From JAZDFC01 sp043808235 (lineage in GTDB: Bacteria > Bacteroidota > Ignavibacteria > Ignavibacteriales > Melioribacteraceae), in the NCBI GenBank assembly GCA_043808235.1, contig JAZDFC010000012.1, positions 1-64,000 of the forward strand: 64,000 bases of DNA. The letters are read 5' to 3'. A program made the position numbers and the translations under genes. The notes beneath the pieces were generated by a model. The model saw only the letters and a program-made list of their open reading frames with translations, was not told the DNA's origin and made no database searches. This document shows positions 44,301 through 52,013 of the stretch, one piece after another (the stretch's first letter is position 1; every line of letters begins with the position of its first letter).

Positions 44301-44426
44301 CTCAACGACGGAAATATTCCGGTAGCCAGCGGTGTTTATATCGCTTATATCGAAATGCCGGGAATTGGCGAGAAAATATTAAAAATAGCTGTAATTATGG
44401 AAAAGCAATACATCGATAGAATTTAG
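41310..44426 (+). CDS. Large exported protein (1038 aa) with C-terminal FlgD/T9SS-like Ig domain
   Basis: Exported protein with signal peptide around MKYNKKIILLLVAVLVGFFSF. The mature protein has no family that I recognise with certainty. Residues ~165-180 have an acidic, calcium-loop-like segment (DANEDGIYNTEDGDTPEF). Residues ~480-640 look Fn3-like (KGVTLWWETNAESYDEKDP, YSFEGYKIWQFS, GTPYYFGVTSYGYSPHSNP). The C-terminal ~95 residues carry ITVYPNPYFG, RIFSLSGVFIRKLEK and NIPVASGVYIAYIEMPG, a FlgD-like Ig fold related to, but distinct from, the Por sorting domain; it lacks the YPNPFNP form. It lies 54 bases after the TonB receptor gene and 74 before the PorV-like gene, in the same direction. 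Confidence 0.75.
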   Translation: MKYNKKIILLLVAVLVGFFSFAAIKNGSGEKERLSKITTNSFNDYISINECWMWLNNNGMSAHDPRNDASGFYWPGGENATIPAIFTDGLIWGAKIGRETRVGGATYRYGLQAGKILPDGTADNANLDKYRIYKVRKNWQSVSNATVKARLKKDMDEWPVEDGAPWVDANEDGIYNTEDGDTPEFIGDEVLWFVSNDMDASKTTYLYGTLPMGMEVQTTIFGFNRTGDLGNMIFKKFLMINKGTKVYNEMHIAHWTDTDLGFASDDFTGCDTTLSLGYTYNGDNNDDNYYGVAPPAVGYDFFQGPMVPYDANDPIIAQYNLPDSAKFLGKWRKGYTNLPMTAFTFYINTAGTIYRDPQLGVPAGSEEMYNYMTGHLWNGDPFVDPNTGLETPIILSGDPVAGTGWYEGPGWSGGPAADDRRHLQVSGPFTMAPGDTQEVVIGVVIARGDNNLDSVTELKRADVAAQIAFNLNFDITDAPPVPTLHGFGSDKGVTLWWETNAESYDEKDPLIFGLGYDDTTYSFEGYKIWQFSDLVGSEKSLLAIYDIENGISQITQETSIAGVIVYPLVFESPDAGLTTMFSIDNDVFEQGDLINGTPYYFGVTSYGYSPHSNPTYLESPVVILEVIPRRTNIDENYKAFSSGNNLSAQLTVGTADAAASIKIIDPTVIQDASYKITFQGEGMEITWNLENSTTGETLLSERADFGSDSLQKSVTEGFITRILNTGKDEILALSLTKKSGIKSIQELINGEVVTEDVFETNNSTNQWKIIGRTEADGIENINARDNVQYSDYEIRFTAAGSEYYTSTFPTGVVDIKDGTKATDRMPLEAWDVVKGVRLVPKIYDIDKNGLWNQIDGNWEPINFLDAPAYAEPLPEKSGITTPDHVFLTNLVIDGELPATGTVVRVNTWKPLLAGMEYNIATQKPKADPEISKTRLNDITVYPNPYFGAHSLEANKYARFVRFLGLPEEATIRIFSLSGVFIRKLEKSDRTDYVDWNLLNDGNIPVASGVYIAYIEMPGIGEKILKIAVIMEKQYIDRI

Positions 44427-44500
44427 CAACGGATTAGAAGGGAATAAAATTTCCTATTTCTAATTATTTAGTATTGCATAAATTTTTAAGGAGAAAAAAG

Positions 44501-45547
44501 ATGCTTAAGAAATTTACATATATGCTGGTGACGGTTTTGGTAATGTTCGCGCTGGTAGTCGAGACATTCGCCGGTGGAGGTAGACGTAATGGAACCGGAG
44601 GTGCCCAAGAATTGCTTCTTCCGGTTAGCGCCAGGGGTTTATCTTTGAGCGGATCTTATGTTTCCGGTATGACCGGTTTGGATGCTATGTATTATAATCC
44701 TGCCGGATTAGGAGTATCAGAGAACACTGCCGAAGCTATGTTTTCGTATATGAACTACATTGCGGATATTGGTTTTGTTTATGCCGCTGCTGCAGTTCAT
44801 TTCGATGATTTCGGTTCGCTTGGTTTCAGTGTTCGAAGTGTCGATTTCGGGGAAATGGATGAAACAACTGTTGAATCTCCGTATGGTACAGGTGTTACTT
44901 TTTCACCTACCTACGTTGTTCTCGGTGTTACATATTCTAATGCACTAACTGATAGAATTAGAGTTGGTATAAATATCAACCTCATTTCCGAGAAGATACT
45001 TAGAACAAGTGCAAGCGGAATGGCTTTTGACGCCGGTATTCAATACAATGGACTTGCCGGTGTTGAAGGATTAAAATTCGGTATCACACTAAGAAACCTT
45101 GGTCCTCAGATGAGTTTTGACGGTCCAGATCTTATTAGAACGGCCGAAGAAGCTGATGCTGACAGAGGTCCAAATTTTTATATGATTGATGCTGCTGCAT
45201 TTGAATTGCCCTCTCAGATGGAAATTGGTTTAGCTTACGAAGCAAAATTTTCCGACTCATACAGTGCGTTAATTACAACTTCGTTTCAGAATAATAATTT
45301 CTCGAACGATGAGTATCGTGTTGGCGGAGAATTTAGCTACAATGATCTCTTTTTCGTAAGAGCGGGTTATACTCATGTATCCGAAGCGACCGGCGATGGA
45401 AATGAGGATCAGTATTTATTCGGTCCTACATTCGGAGCCGGACTCAATCTTTCAAGTACCGGAGCTAATGTTATTATTGATTATGCTTATCGTGCAGCAA
45501 ATTATTTTGATGCTAATCAAATGATAACAGTTAAATTAGGATTTTAA
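44501..45547 (+). CDS. PorV/PorQ-family outer-membrane beta-barrel protein
   Basis: A 348-residue outer-membrane protein. The ATG at 44501 is chosen because AAGGAG lies 12 bases upstream and a signal peptide (MLKKFTYMLVTVLVMFALVV) begins there; an in-frame TTG at 44474 would add a charged extension. The mature N-terminus AQELLLPVSARGLSLSGSYV and TGLDAMYYNPAGL are signatures of the PorV/PorQ (UPF0164-like, FadL-fold) family. Repeated amphipathic strands and a terminal Phe (VKLGF) indicate a barrel. PorV is a T9SS component that shuttles sorting-domain proteins; PorQ-like relatives have less clear roles. Position after a TonB receptor and a large exported protein suggests a dedicated surface complex. 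A strong terminator follows. Confidence 0.83.
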   Translation: MLKKFTYMLVTVLVMFALVVETFAGGGRRNGTGGAQELLLPVSARGLSLSGSYVSGMTGLDAMYYNPAGLGVSENTAEAMFSYMNYIADIGFVYAAAAVHFDDFGSLGFSVRSVDFGEMDETTVESPYGTGVTFSPTYVVLGVTYSNALTDRIRVGININLISEKILRTSASGMAFDAGIQYNGLAGVEGLKFGITLRNLGPQMSFDGPDLIRTAEEADADRGPNFYMIDAAAFELPSQMEIGLAYEAKFSDSYSALITTSFQNNNFSNDEYRVGGEFSYNDLFFVRAGYTHVSEATGDGNEDQYLFGPTFGAGLNLSSTGANVIIDYAYRAANYFDANQMITVKLGF

Positions 45548-45562
45548 TAACTAAATTATAGC

Positions 45563-45595
45563 GCAAAAAAGGCTGATTATTCAGCCTTTTTTTGC
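45563..45595 (+). terminator. Intrinsic terminator after PorV-like gene
   Basis: GCAAAAAAGGCTGA, loop TTAT, TCAGCC followed by seven T and GC. GC-containing 6-bp core stem with an A/T extension and a T-tract: a clear rho-independent terminator 15 bases after the stop codon. The A-tract and T-tract make it potentially bidirectional. Confidence 0.9.
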
Positions 45596-45608
45596 ATATT
45601 TATGCCCT

Positions 45609-46982
45609 ATGAAAAGATCGATTATATTTTTTACGCTATTCCTCATCGGCTCATCAGTTTTTACTCAATCCAAATTTAAAGCTGAATTTGATTATGCCAA
45701 CTTTTTTATCGACGATACTACATCTCGGTTAGAAATTTACTACAGCTTTTCAAAAGCCGGCATGAAAGCAATTGATAATAATGACAAGAAAATTGTATCA
45801 GGCATACTTGGATTTTCAATAAAAGATAAGGCCACCAATAATACTTATCTGGATAAGAGCTGGAATTTTTCAAGTGTGGTTGATAATTCTACCGAAGCAG
45901 ATGCCCAAAATTTAACAGGATTATTGTCATTTTATCTTTCAGTAGGGAAGTATAAGTGTAAATTAATTGGTCGTGATGCTAACGACTCTTCGGTACATGA
46001 TAGTTTATCGTTCGATTTGGAGATCGTAAAAAGAGCAAGTAACGTCTTCTCAATCAGCGACATCGAATTAGCAACAAAAATTCTTCAGAATAGCAGCGAT
46101 AAAGAATCAATGTTTTATAAAAATACCCTGGAAGTTACCCCAAATCCAAGTTTAATTTTTGGACAGGGATTACCGGTCGCTTATTACTATGCGGAGTTCT
46201 ACAACATTGATAAAGATATAAAAAGTGAGAAACTCAAGGTAGAACATATTTTATACGATGCAAACCGCACTGAAAAATATAGAAAAGTCAAATATACCGC
46301 GAGAAACAATTCTTCAATTGTTGAAGTTGGCCAGATAAATATTTCAAGATATCCTTCAGGATTATATACTTTAGTTCTAGCTGTATCGGATAGTTTGAAA
46401 AATTTCGTTGCTACATCGGCAAAAAATATTTACTTATATAATCCTTCCGTTCCTGTCGTAAACAAAGGTAATACGGCATCCTCCGATCTGTTAACATCCG
46501 AGGTTGCGAGCATGTCCCTCGAAGAATTAAATACTGAATTTAGTCAATGCAAGTATATTGCTTCGGAAGCCGAAAAAGATAAATGGGATAAATTGACCGA
46601 TGTTGAAGCTAAACGGAAATTTTATTTTGATTTTTGGTTATTACGCGACAGCGATCAACTTACTCCGAATAATGAGGATAAAGAAGAATATTTTAGTCGT
46701 GTACAATATGCAAGTACAAATTTTTCGAACTCAATGATTAAAGAAGGATGGCGCACTGACCGTGGCAGAGTTTATTTATCATTTGGTCCGCCAAGTGAAA
46801 TTTCGCGTTATCCATACGAATCGGAAACAGTTCCGTATGAAATATGGTCATATCACGAAATAGAAGGCGGGGTGGAATTTGTTTTTGCAGATTTTAACGG
46901 TTTTAATGATTTGAGACTGATCCATTCTTCAAAGCGTGGTGAACTTAGCGATCAGAATTGGTTCAATCGAATTCAGAGATAG
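45609..46982 (+). CDS. GWxTD domain-containing exported protein
   Basis: A 457-residue protein with a signal peptide (MKRSIIFFTLFLIGSSVFT). The C-terminal ~130 residues form the GWxTD domain: EGWRTDRGRVYLSFGPPSEI, then YPYESETVPYEIWSYHEI and VEFVFADFNGFNDLRLIH. This domain is widespread in FCB-group and Acidobacteria proteins with no established biochemical role. The N-terminal part is an all-beta region in two Ig-like halves. The ATG lies only 15 bases after the terminator T-tract, with no ribosome site, so expression needs read-through or a leaderless transcript. Function unknown. Confidence 0.82.
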   Translation: MKRSIIFFTLFLIGSSVFTQSKFKAEFDYANFFIDDTTSRLEIYYSFSKAGMKAIDNNDKKIVSGILGFSIKDKATNNTYLDKSWNFSSVVDNSTEADAQNLTGLLSFYLSVGKYKCKLIGRDANDSSVHDSLSFDLEIVKRASNVFSISDIELATKILQNSSDKESMFYKNTLEVTPNPSLIFGQGLPVAYYYAEFYNIDKDIKSEKLKVEHILYDANRTEKYRKVKYTARNNSSIVEVGQINISRYPSGLYTLVLAVSDSLKNFVATSAKNIYLYNPSVPVVNKGNTASSDLLTSEVASMSLEELNTEFSQCKYIASEAEKDKWDKLTDVEAKRKFYFDFWLLRDSDQLTPNNEDKEEYFSRVQYASTNFSNSMIKEGWRTDRGRVYLSFGPPSEISRYPYESETVPYEIWSYHEIEGGVEFVFADFNGFNDLRLIHSSKRGELSDQNWFNRIQR

Positions 46983-47152
46983 TATTCTTCTGCTGAATTT
47001 GTTTTACTAAGTCCATTCATTTTATTCTATTCGCTTTTATAGAAGCTTTCAAACGTAAAATTAATCTATTTTATGCTATCCAATATTTTTACTTTAATGA
47101 ATAGTCAGATATCTTTATTTTTGATAATGAAATTTATCAAGTAATCTTTAGC

Positions 47153-49048
47153 ATGGTTTATATGTCAAAACAAGTAGAGTCCAAAATAAATACCATAAAA
47201 TCCTTTCTTAATAATTTATTACCCGGCGAAAAAAAGTTTTTAATATGGCTTTTTCTATTTTCACTCACATTAAGGATTGTTTTTGTGCTGGAAATAAAAG
47301 ACTCACCGTTTATTCAAAATTTAATGTCGGATTCAAAAATTTACTACAATTGGGCTTCGAGCATTGTTGATACCGGTTCATGGCTGGGCGATGATGCATT
47401 TTTTATGGCTCCGATTTATCCATATACATTAGCCGTTATCTTTGCCTTAGTAGGTAAGTCGATTCTGATTATTCAATTACTGCAGGCGATAATTAGTTCA
47501 CTCACTATTTTGTTAACGTATTTTATCGGGAAAAATTTTCATTCAAGAGCAGTGGGTTATGTTGCATCAATTATTTCGAGTGCATACTTGCTTTACATCT
47601 TTTACGCAGGCATGGTATTATCAGAGACTTTCCAAACATTTATTGTTGCGTCATTGCTGTTTTTTCTCTCGCGCGACCAAAAAAAAATCAGTAACGCTCA
47701 ATGGTTTGTAATCGGACTGTTATTGGGGGTAACAGCATTATTCAGGGCAAACGTTTTGTTCTTTTTGCTAGTATTGACAATATGGTTAATAATTAAGTAC
47801 TTCCGGAAAAAAGTAAATATTGTAATATCCATCCGGCAGTTTTTACTATTACTCATTGGCGCCTTTATCGTTATCAGTCCAGTCGCTTTTCGAAATTATA
47901 TGGTATCGAAGGAACTTGTTTTGCTCACCACAAACGGTGGCATTAATTTTTATATTGGCAATAACTTAAGTTCACCGGGAGTATTTGTAACGCCCACTGA
48001 TTTTGATTTTGCAAAAGATCTCGCCGGTAAACAATTCGCTGAAAAACAAAGCGGAAAAAAATTATCGTCATCGGAAGCATCTTCTTTTTGGTACAATCAA
48101 GCCTTTCAAGAGATGAGCAAGAATCCCGGCCGTACATTGATTCTATATTTTAAAAAACTTTTTCTCTTTTTTGGCGGTTCCGAAAATCCACAATCTACAA
48201 TAATGGATCCTTCATATTTTTCTGAAAATTATCCCAATCTTTTACAAGCCCCACTATTCGGTTTTACATTTATCTCGTTTCTGTTTGTATTCGGTGTTTA
48301 TTTTTCCATCAAGAATGCAGTTCGGAGACCGCTGCTTCTAATTTTTTTATTTAGCTTTATTATGAGTACTATATTATTCTTTGTGAATGGACGATTCCGC
48401 TTAGCCATAGCTCCGCTTATGATTGTTTACGCCTCATACGGGATAGTAGAGATTTTTACTAAACTTCAAGAAGTTAAATTCAAGGAGTTCTTAGTACCTT
48501 CGGTAATACTAATAGTGTTTATTGCTTTTTATTATTTTATAATTGACAGGCCAACCTTTACCAGTTACGACGCCTATCAGCATCTCGGTGACGTGGATTA
48601 TGAAAAGGGCGAATTCGAAAAGGCAATTGAAAATTATAATCGTTCCTTATTTTATAGAGACGATTATATTACTTATATGAATCTTGGGAATGCGTATGCC
48701 CGAAAGGAAGATTACAAGAGTGCAATTGCTGCTTATAATCGTGCTTTGTCAAGAAAGCCAAATGATTTATTAACTCATTTTAATTTGGCTTCTGCACTTA
48801 CACAAATGGGAAAAATGGATGAAGGATTGAAAGAGTTTAAAAAAGTGCTTGAGTACGATCCTAATTATGCCAACGCTTATAGAAATATCGGTATTATTTA
48901 TTACGTGAGTGAGCAATATGAAAACGCGTTGGCCTACTTTAATAAATTTTTAACTTTATCGACAGATGCAGAAATAAATGACTACGTCCGTCAGGATATC
49001 GAAAATATAAATCGTAAATTGCAGTACAATACAAAAAAAGCAAAGTAA
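47153..49048 (+). CDS. GT39/ArnT-like membrane glycosyltransferase with C-terminal TPR repeats
   Basis: A 631-residue protein. Residues ~30-465 contain about ten membrane helices of the GT-C type used with polyprenyl-phosphate sugars (compare Pmt, ArnT). The first periplasmic loop has SDSKIYYNWASSIVDTGSWL with acidic residues where GT39 enzymes carry the catalytic Asp, followed by FFMAPIYPYTLAVIF. Residues ~480-620 hold three to four tetratricopeptide repeats (YQHLGDVDYEKGEFEKAIEN, YMNLGNAYARKEDYKSAIAA, YRNIGIIYYVSEQYENALAY). It probably glycosylates proteins or lipids on the periplasmic side, with TPRs recruiting a partner. Alternative start at the ATG at 47162. The 170-base gap upstream shows no gene. 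Confidence 0.8.
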   Translation: MVYMSKQVESKINTIKSFLNNLLPGEKKFLIWLFLFSLTLRIVFVLEIKDSPFIQNLMSDSKIYYNWASSIVDTGSWLGDDAFFMAPIYPYTLAVIFALVGKSILIIQLLQAIISSLTILLTYFIGKNFHSRAVGYVASIISSAYLLYIFYAGMVLSETFQTFIVASLLFFLSRDQKKISNAQWFVIGLLLGVTALFRANVLFFLLVLTIWLIIKYFRKKVNIVISIRQFLLLLIGAFIVISPVAFRNYMVSKELVLLTTNGGINFYIGNNLSSPGVFVTPTDFDFAKDLAGKQFAEKQSGKKLSSSEASSFWYNQAFQEMSKNPGRTLILYFKKLFLFFGGSENPQSTIMDPSYFSENYPNLLQAPLFGFTFISFLFVFGVYFSIKNAVRRPLLLIFLFSFIMSTILFFVNGRFRLAIAPLMIVYASYGIVEIFTKLQEVKFKEFLVPSVILIVFIAFYYFIIDRPTFTSYDAYQHLGDVDYEKGEFEKAIENYNRSLFYRDDYITYMNLGNAYARKEDYKSAIAAYNRALSRKPNDLLTHFNLASALTQMGKMDEGLKEFKKVLEYDPNYANAYRNIGIIYYVSEQYENALAYFNKFLTLSTDAEINDYVRQDIENINRKLQYNTKKAK

Positions 49049-49086
49049 AGATTTAAAATTATTAATAGATAAAAGGTTTTTCCTAT

Positions 49087-50022
49087 ATGTATAAAAAAAT
49101 AATCGCGCTATCCGGCTTGTTATTTTTGATGTGTACTATTCTTATTGTCGGTTGTGGTGCGGATGTACCCAGTCAAAAGAAGAAAAAAAACGAAGTTAAA
49201 TCTTCCGATTTTGAAGAAAGAGAGTACATCAAGGCGAAAAATTTCAAAATAAAAAAGAGAATGGCGACTTCGTATTTTTACAATAATAATGGTAAACTTC
49301 AGGAAAGAGGAACAAAGGTTGAAGAAGTAACTTATTACGAAAACGGCGCCCTGCATGAAGTAATTAGATTTACTTCCACCGGTCAGATTGATTTGAAATG
49401 GACATACAAATATGATTTGGATGGAAATATTTTATCTCTCGAAACTATTAATGAATATGGAATGGTATTTTATAAAAGAGAATCTCATTATAAAAACGGG
49501 TACGAAACAAGAAGATACGAGAAGGATTACGGCCAAAAATATGAGGTGAATATTTCATACGAGTATGATGACCGCGGCAATATGATTGAGGAAACAGCAA
49601 AGGATATGAAGGGAGAGTTATTTTCCCGTGTTGAATATGAATATAAAAATGACCGCATAATGAAAATCACTTCTTACAATAGAGACGATAAACTTACACT
49701 CATAAAAGAAAACACATACGATGAAGTTGGAAATAGAATAAGAGAAATACTCACATATCCATCCACAACTATCGACACTGTAACATACAAATACGATGAA
49801 CGAAAGAATATTTTGGAAATGGATCAAGGTTATTTTTTGCAAAAGTATGTTTTCGATGAACGGGAGAATATGTTATCGCAAGAATGGTATTCGAAAGGAG
49901 TCGATAAACAAGGCACATTTAAATTCATATATGACGATAGGGGACTTGTTGTTGAAAGGATTAGGATGGATAGTCTGGACGAACCGGTTATCTATACCAG
50001 GTACGAATATGAATTTTATTAA
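49087..50022 (+). CDS. Lipoprotein with RHS/YD-like repeats
   Basis: A 311-residue predicted lipoprotein: signal ALSGLLFLMCTILIVGC, acylated Cys at ~23, then a lysine-rich linker. The mature region is built of ~20-residue YD/RHS-like units such as YKYDLDGNILSLETINEYG, YEYDDRGNMIEETAKDMKG, NTYDEVGNRIREI and FIYDDRGLVVERIRMDS. RHS repeats form beta-spirals that in long proteins encapsulate toxins; here there is no toxin tail, so a binding or structural role on the outer membrane is more likely. Role in the envelope run 47-52 kb is unknown. Confidence 0.75.
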   Translation: MYKKIIALSGLLFLMCTILIVGCGADVPSQKKKKNEVKSSDFEEREYIKAKNFKIKKRMATSYFYNNNGKLQERGTKVEEVTYYENGALHEVIRFTSTGQIDLKWTYKYDLDGNILSLETINEYGMVFYKRESHYKNGYETRRYEKDYGQKYEVNISYEYDDRGNMIEETAKDMKGELFSRVEYEYKNDRIMKITSYNRDDKLTLIKENTYDEVGNRIREILTYPSTTIDTVTYKYDERKNILEMDQGYFLQKYVFDERENMLSQEWYSKGVDKQGTFKFIYDDRGLVVERIRMDSLDEPVIYTRYEYEFY

Positions 50023-50063
50023 TTCAATCCGGTATTTATCTATCAGATAAAACAAGTAGAATT

Positions 50064-50939
50064 ATGATAGACAAAAATAAAGTAGAATATTTTTTCTTCA
50101 TTTCTTTCGCTAAGTTTTTCAATCTCTTCGGATTTCAGAGGGCCTGGATATTTGCCAAAATATTTGGTTTGGCGATGTATTATATTGTTCCTATTCGAAA
50201 AACCGTTGTACTTAAAAATCTCCGGCTTGCGTTTCCCGAATATTCCGAAGGAAAAATTAAAAATATTGCCAGGTCGAACTATTATATTTTCTGTAAATCG
50301 TTAATCGAGTTAATGTGCTTCACCGGTACAAAAAAGGAAAAAATTCTTTCCCTGGTTGAGTGCGATAAAATTGAATTAATAAAGAACCGGATGAAAGAAA
50401 ATAAAGGATTGATTTTATTAACGGCTCATTTTTCCAATTTCGAATTGATTGAACTTTATACTCCGCATATTCTTAATACGAAGATAAATCCCTTAGTGAA
50501 GACTCAAAGAAATCCATATGTATCGAATTGGCTGAATTCGTCAAGAAAATCTTTGGGAAGTAATGTAATTACAACCGGAATTTCTGTCAGGAATCTATTC
50601 AAAGTATTACTTGATAAGGGAGTGATAATAATTGCCGGCGATCAACGAGGACCTGCTGATGGTGTAAGAGCAAAAATATTTAATGTTGACACGGCTCTTT
50701 ATACCGGCGCCGCAGTGCTCGCATTAAAAACGAAAGCTCCTGTTGTTATGGTATTGTTCGTAGATAAGGGGCATGGTAAATATAAAATGGAGGTTGAAGA
50801 ATTAAATACGGAGGATATTACCGGAAATAAAGATGAACAAATTCTGACTTTCACTCAAAGATACATGACAATGCTTGAGAAGTATATTCGCTTGCATCCC
50901 GATCATTGGCTGTGGATGCATAATATCTGGAAATATTAA
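50064..50939 (+). CDS. Lipid A biosynthesis lauroyl/myristoyl-type acyltransferase (LpxL/LpxM family)
   Basis: A 291-residue inner-membrane acyltransferase that adds a secondary acyl chain to lipid A, or a related lipid, from acyl-ACP. The HX4E/D catalytic motif is H122-FSNF-E127 (TAHFSNFE). Arg/Gly-rich AGDQRGPADGVRAKIFN forms the next block and VVMVLFVDKGHGKYKMEVEE follows; LHPDHWLWMHNIWKY closes the protein as LHPEQWLWxHrRW does in the family. An N-terminal hydrophobic stretch serves as membrane anchor. Its stop overlaps the heptosyltransferase start (TAATG), so the two envelope genes are coupled. Confirms an outer membrane with lipid A-like lipid. Confidence 0.89.
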   Translation: MIDKNKVEYFFFISFAKFFNLFGFQRAWIFAKIFGLAMYYIVPIRKTVVLKNLRLAFPEYSEGKIKNIARSNYYIFCKSLIELMCFTGTKKEKILSLVECDKIELIKNRMKENKGLILLTAHFSNFELIELYTPHILNTKINPLVKTQRNPYVSNWLNSSRKSLGSNVITTGISVRNLFKVLLDKGVIIIAGDQRGPADGVRAKIFNVDTALYTGAAVLALKTKAPVVMVLFVDKGHGKYKMEVEELNTEDITGNKDEQILTFTQRYMTMLEKYIRLHPDHWLWMHNIWKY

Positions 50940-51958
50940 TGTTACCGGAAAGAATATTAGTAATTCAAACTGCATTTCTGGGCGATGCAATTTTAACATT
51001 GCCAATGATTCAAAAACTTAGCGAGAAGTATCCTTCATCCTCGATTGATGTTATCAGTATTCCCTCAACACAAGAAATTTTTTCGGCTTCGCCTTATGTT
51101 CAAAATGTTTTGGTTTTGGATAAAAGAGGGAAACACAGATCAATTAGAACTCTTCTAAAATTTACAAGAGAAATAAAAGCCATTGGATATTCTAAACTAT
51201 TTTCACCCCATCGGTCATTCCGCAGCTCGTTGATTACAATGTTATCGGGTGTGAGGAACACAAATGGTTTCGATACGGCTTCTTTTAATCATGTCTATAA
51301 AAACTTGATTAAATATGAACCATCGGATCATGAGGTTAAAAGGAACTTGTCCTTGCTCGGGATTAATGAGGAATTTGATTGGAGGATTAAGCCGGAAATA
51401 AAACTATCCAAAGAGGTTGAAAATAAAATACAATCCTTTTTACTGGAAAAGAATCTCACAAAAAAAATTGCCGTCGCACCCGGTTCCGTTTGGAATACAA
51501 AAAAATATCCTTTCGATTACTGGAAAGAAATAATCGGGTATTTAGTAGACAATTCATATAATGTGTTTTTGATTGGCGGGAGTGATGATACTGAGATAAA
51601 TGATTCATTGAAATCTAATTTCCCGAAGGGAGTGATTTCGACTGCCGGACAGTTTTCAATAATCGAATCAATTGGATTGCTTAAAGAATGTATGTGTTTA
51701 ATTTGCAATGACAGCGCACCTACTCACATGGGCATGGCCGCCGATATCCCGGTACTTACCATTTATTGTTCAACTATCCCGCAATTCGGTTTCTATCCTT
51801 ACAATAAAAAAAGTGTAAGCGCGGGACTTAATGATTTGAAATGTAAACCATGTGGTATCCATGGATACAATGAATGCCCCATACATACCTTTGATTGTGG
51901 CAAGTTATTAAAGCCCTCTATTGTGATTGATGCCCTTAAGGAAATATTATCTTCCTAA
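50939..51958 (+). CDS. Lipopolysaccharide heptosyltransferase family protein (GT9, WaaF-like)
   Basis: A 339-residue GT-B fold enzyme of family GT9 that adds heptose, or another core sugar, to lipid A-linked inner core. The N-terminus ERILVIQTAFLGDAILTLPM contains the acceptor-binding loop with Asp. VAPGSVWNTKKYPFDYWKEI, FLIGGSDDTEIND, LICNDSAPTHMGMAADIPVL and the late cysteine motif KCKPCGIHGYNECPIHTFDC are as in heptosyltransferase II. One-base overlap with the acyltransferase stop. No heptose synthesis gene is visible here, so the exact sugar is inferred from family only. Confidence 0.88.
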   Translation: MLPERILVIQTAFLGDAILTLPMIQKLSEKYPSSSIDVISIPSTQEIFSASPYVQNVLVLDKRGKHRSIRTLLKFTREIKAIGYSKLFSPHRSFRSSLITMLSGVRNTNGFDTASFNHVYKNLIKYEPSDHEVKRNLSLLGINEEFDWRIKPEIKLSKEVENKIQSFLLEKNLTKKIAVAPGSVWNTKKYPFDYWKEIIGYLVDNSYNVFLIGGSDDTEINDSLKSNFPKGVISTAGQFSIIESIGLLKECMCLICNDSAPTHMGMAADIPVLTIYCSTIPQFGFYPYNKKSVSAGLNDLKCKPCGIHGYNECPIHTFDCGKLLKPSIVIDALKEILSS

Positions 51959-52013
51959 GTTTTTAGATCAATAAATATTTATATTACACATACAATTTGA
52001 TATAAAAATAAAG

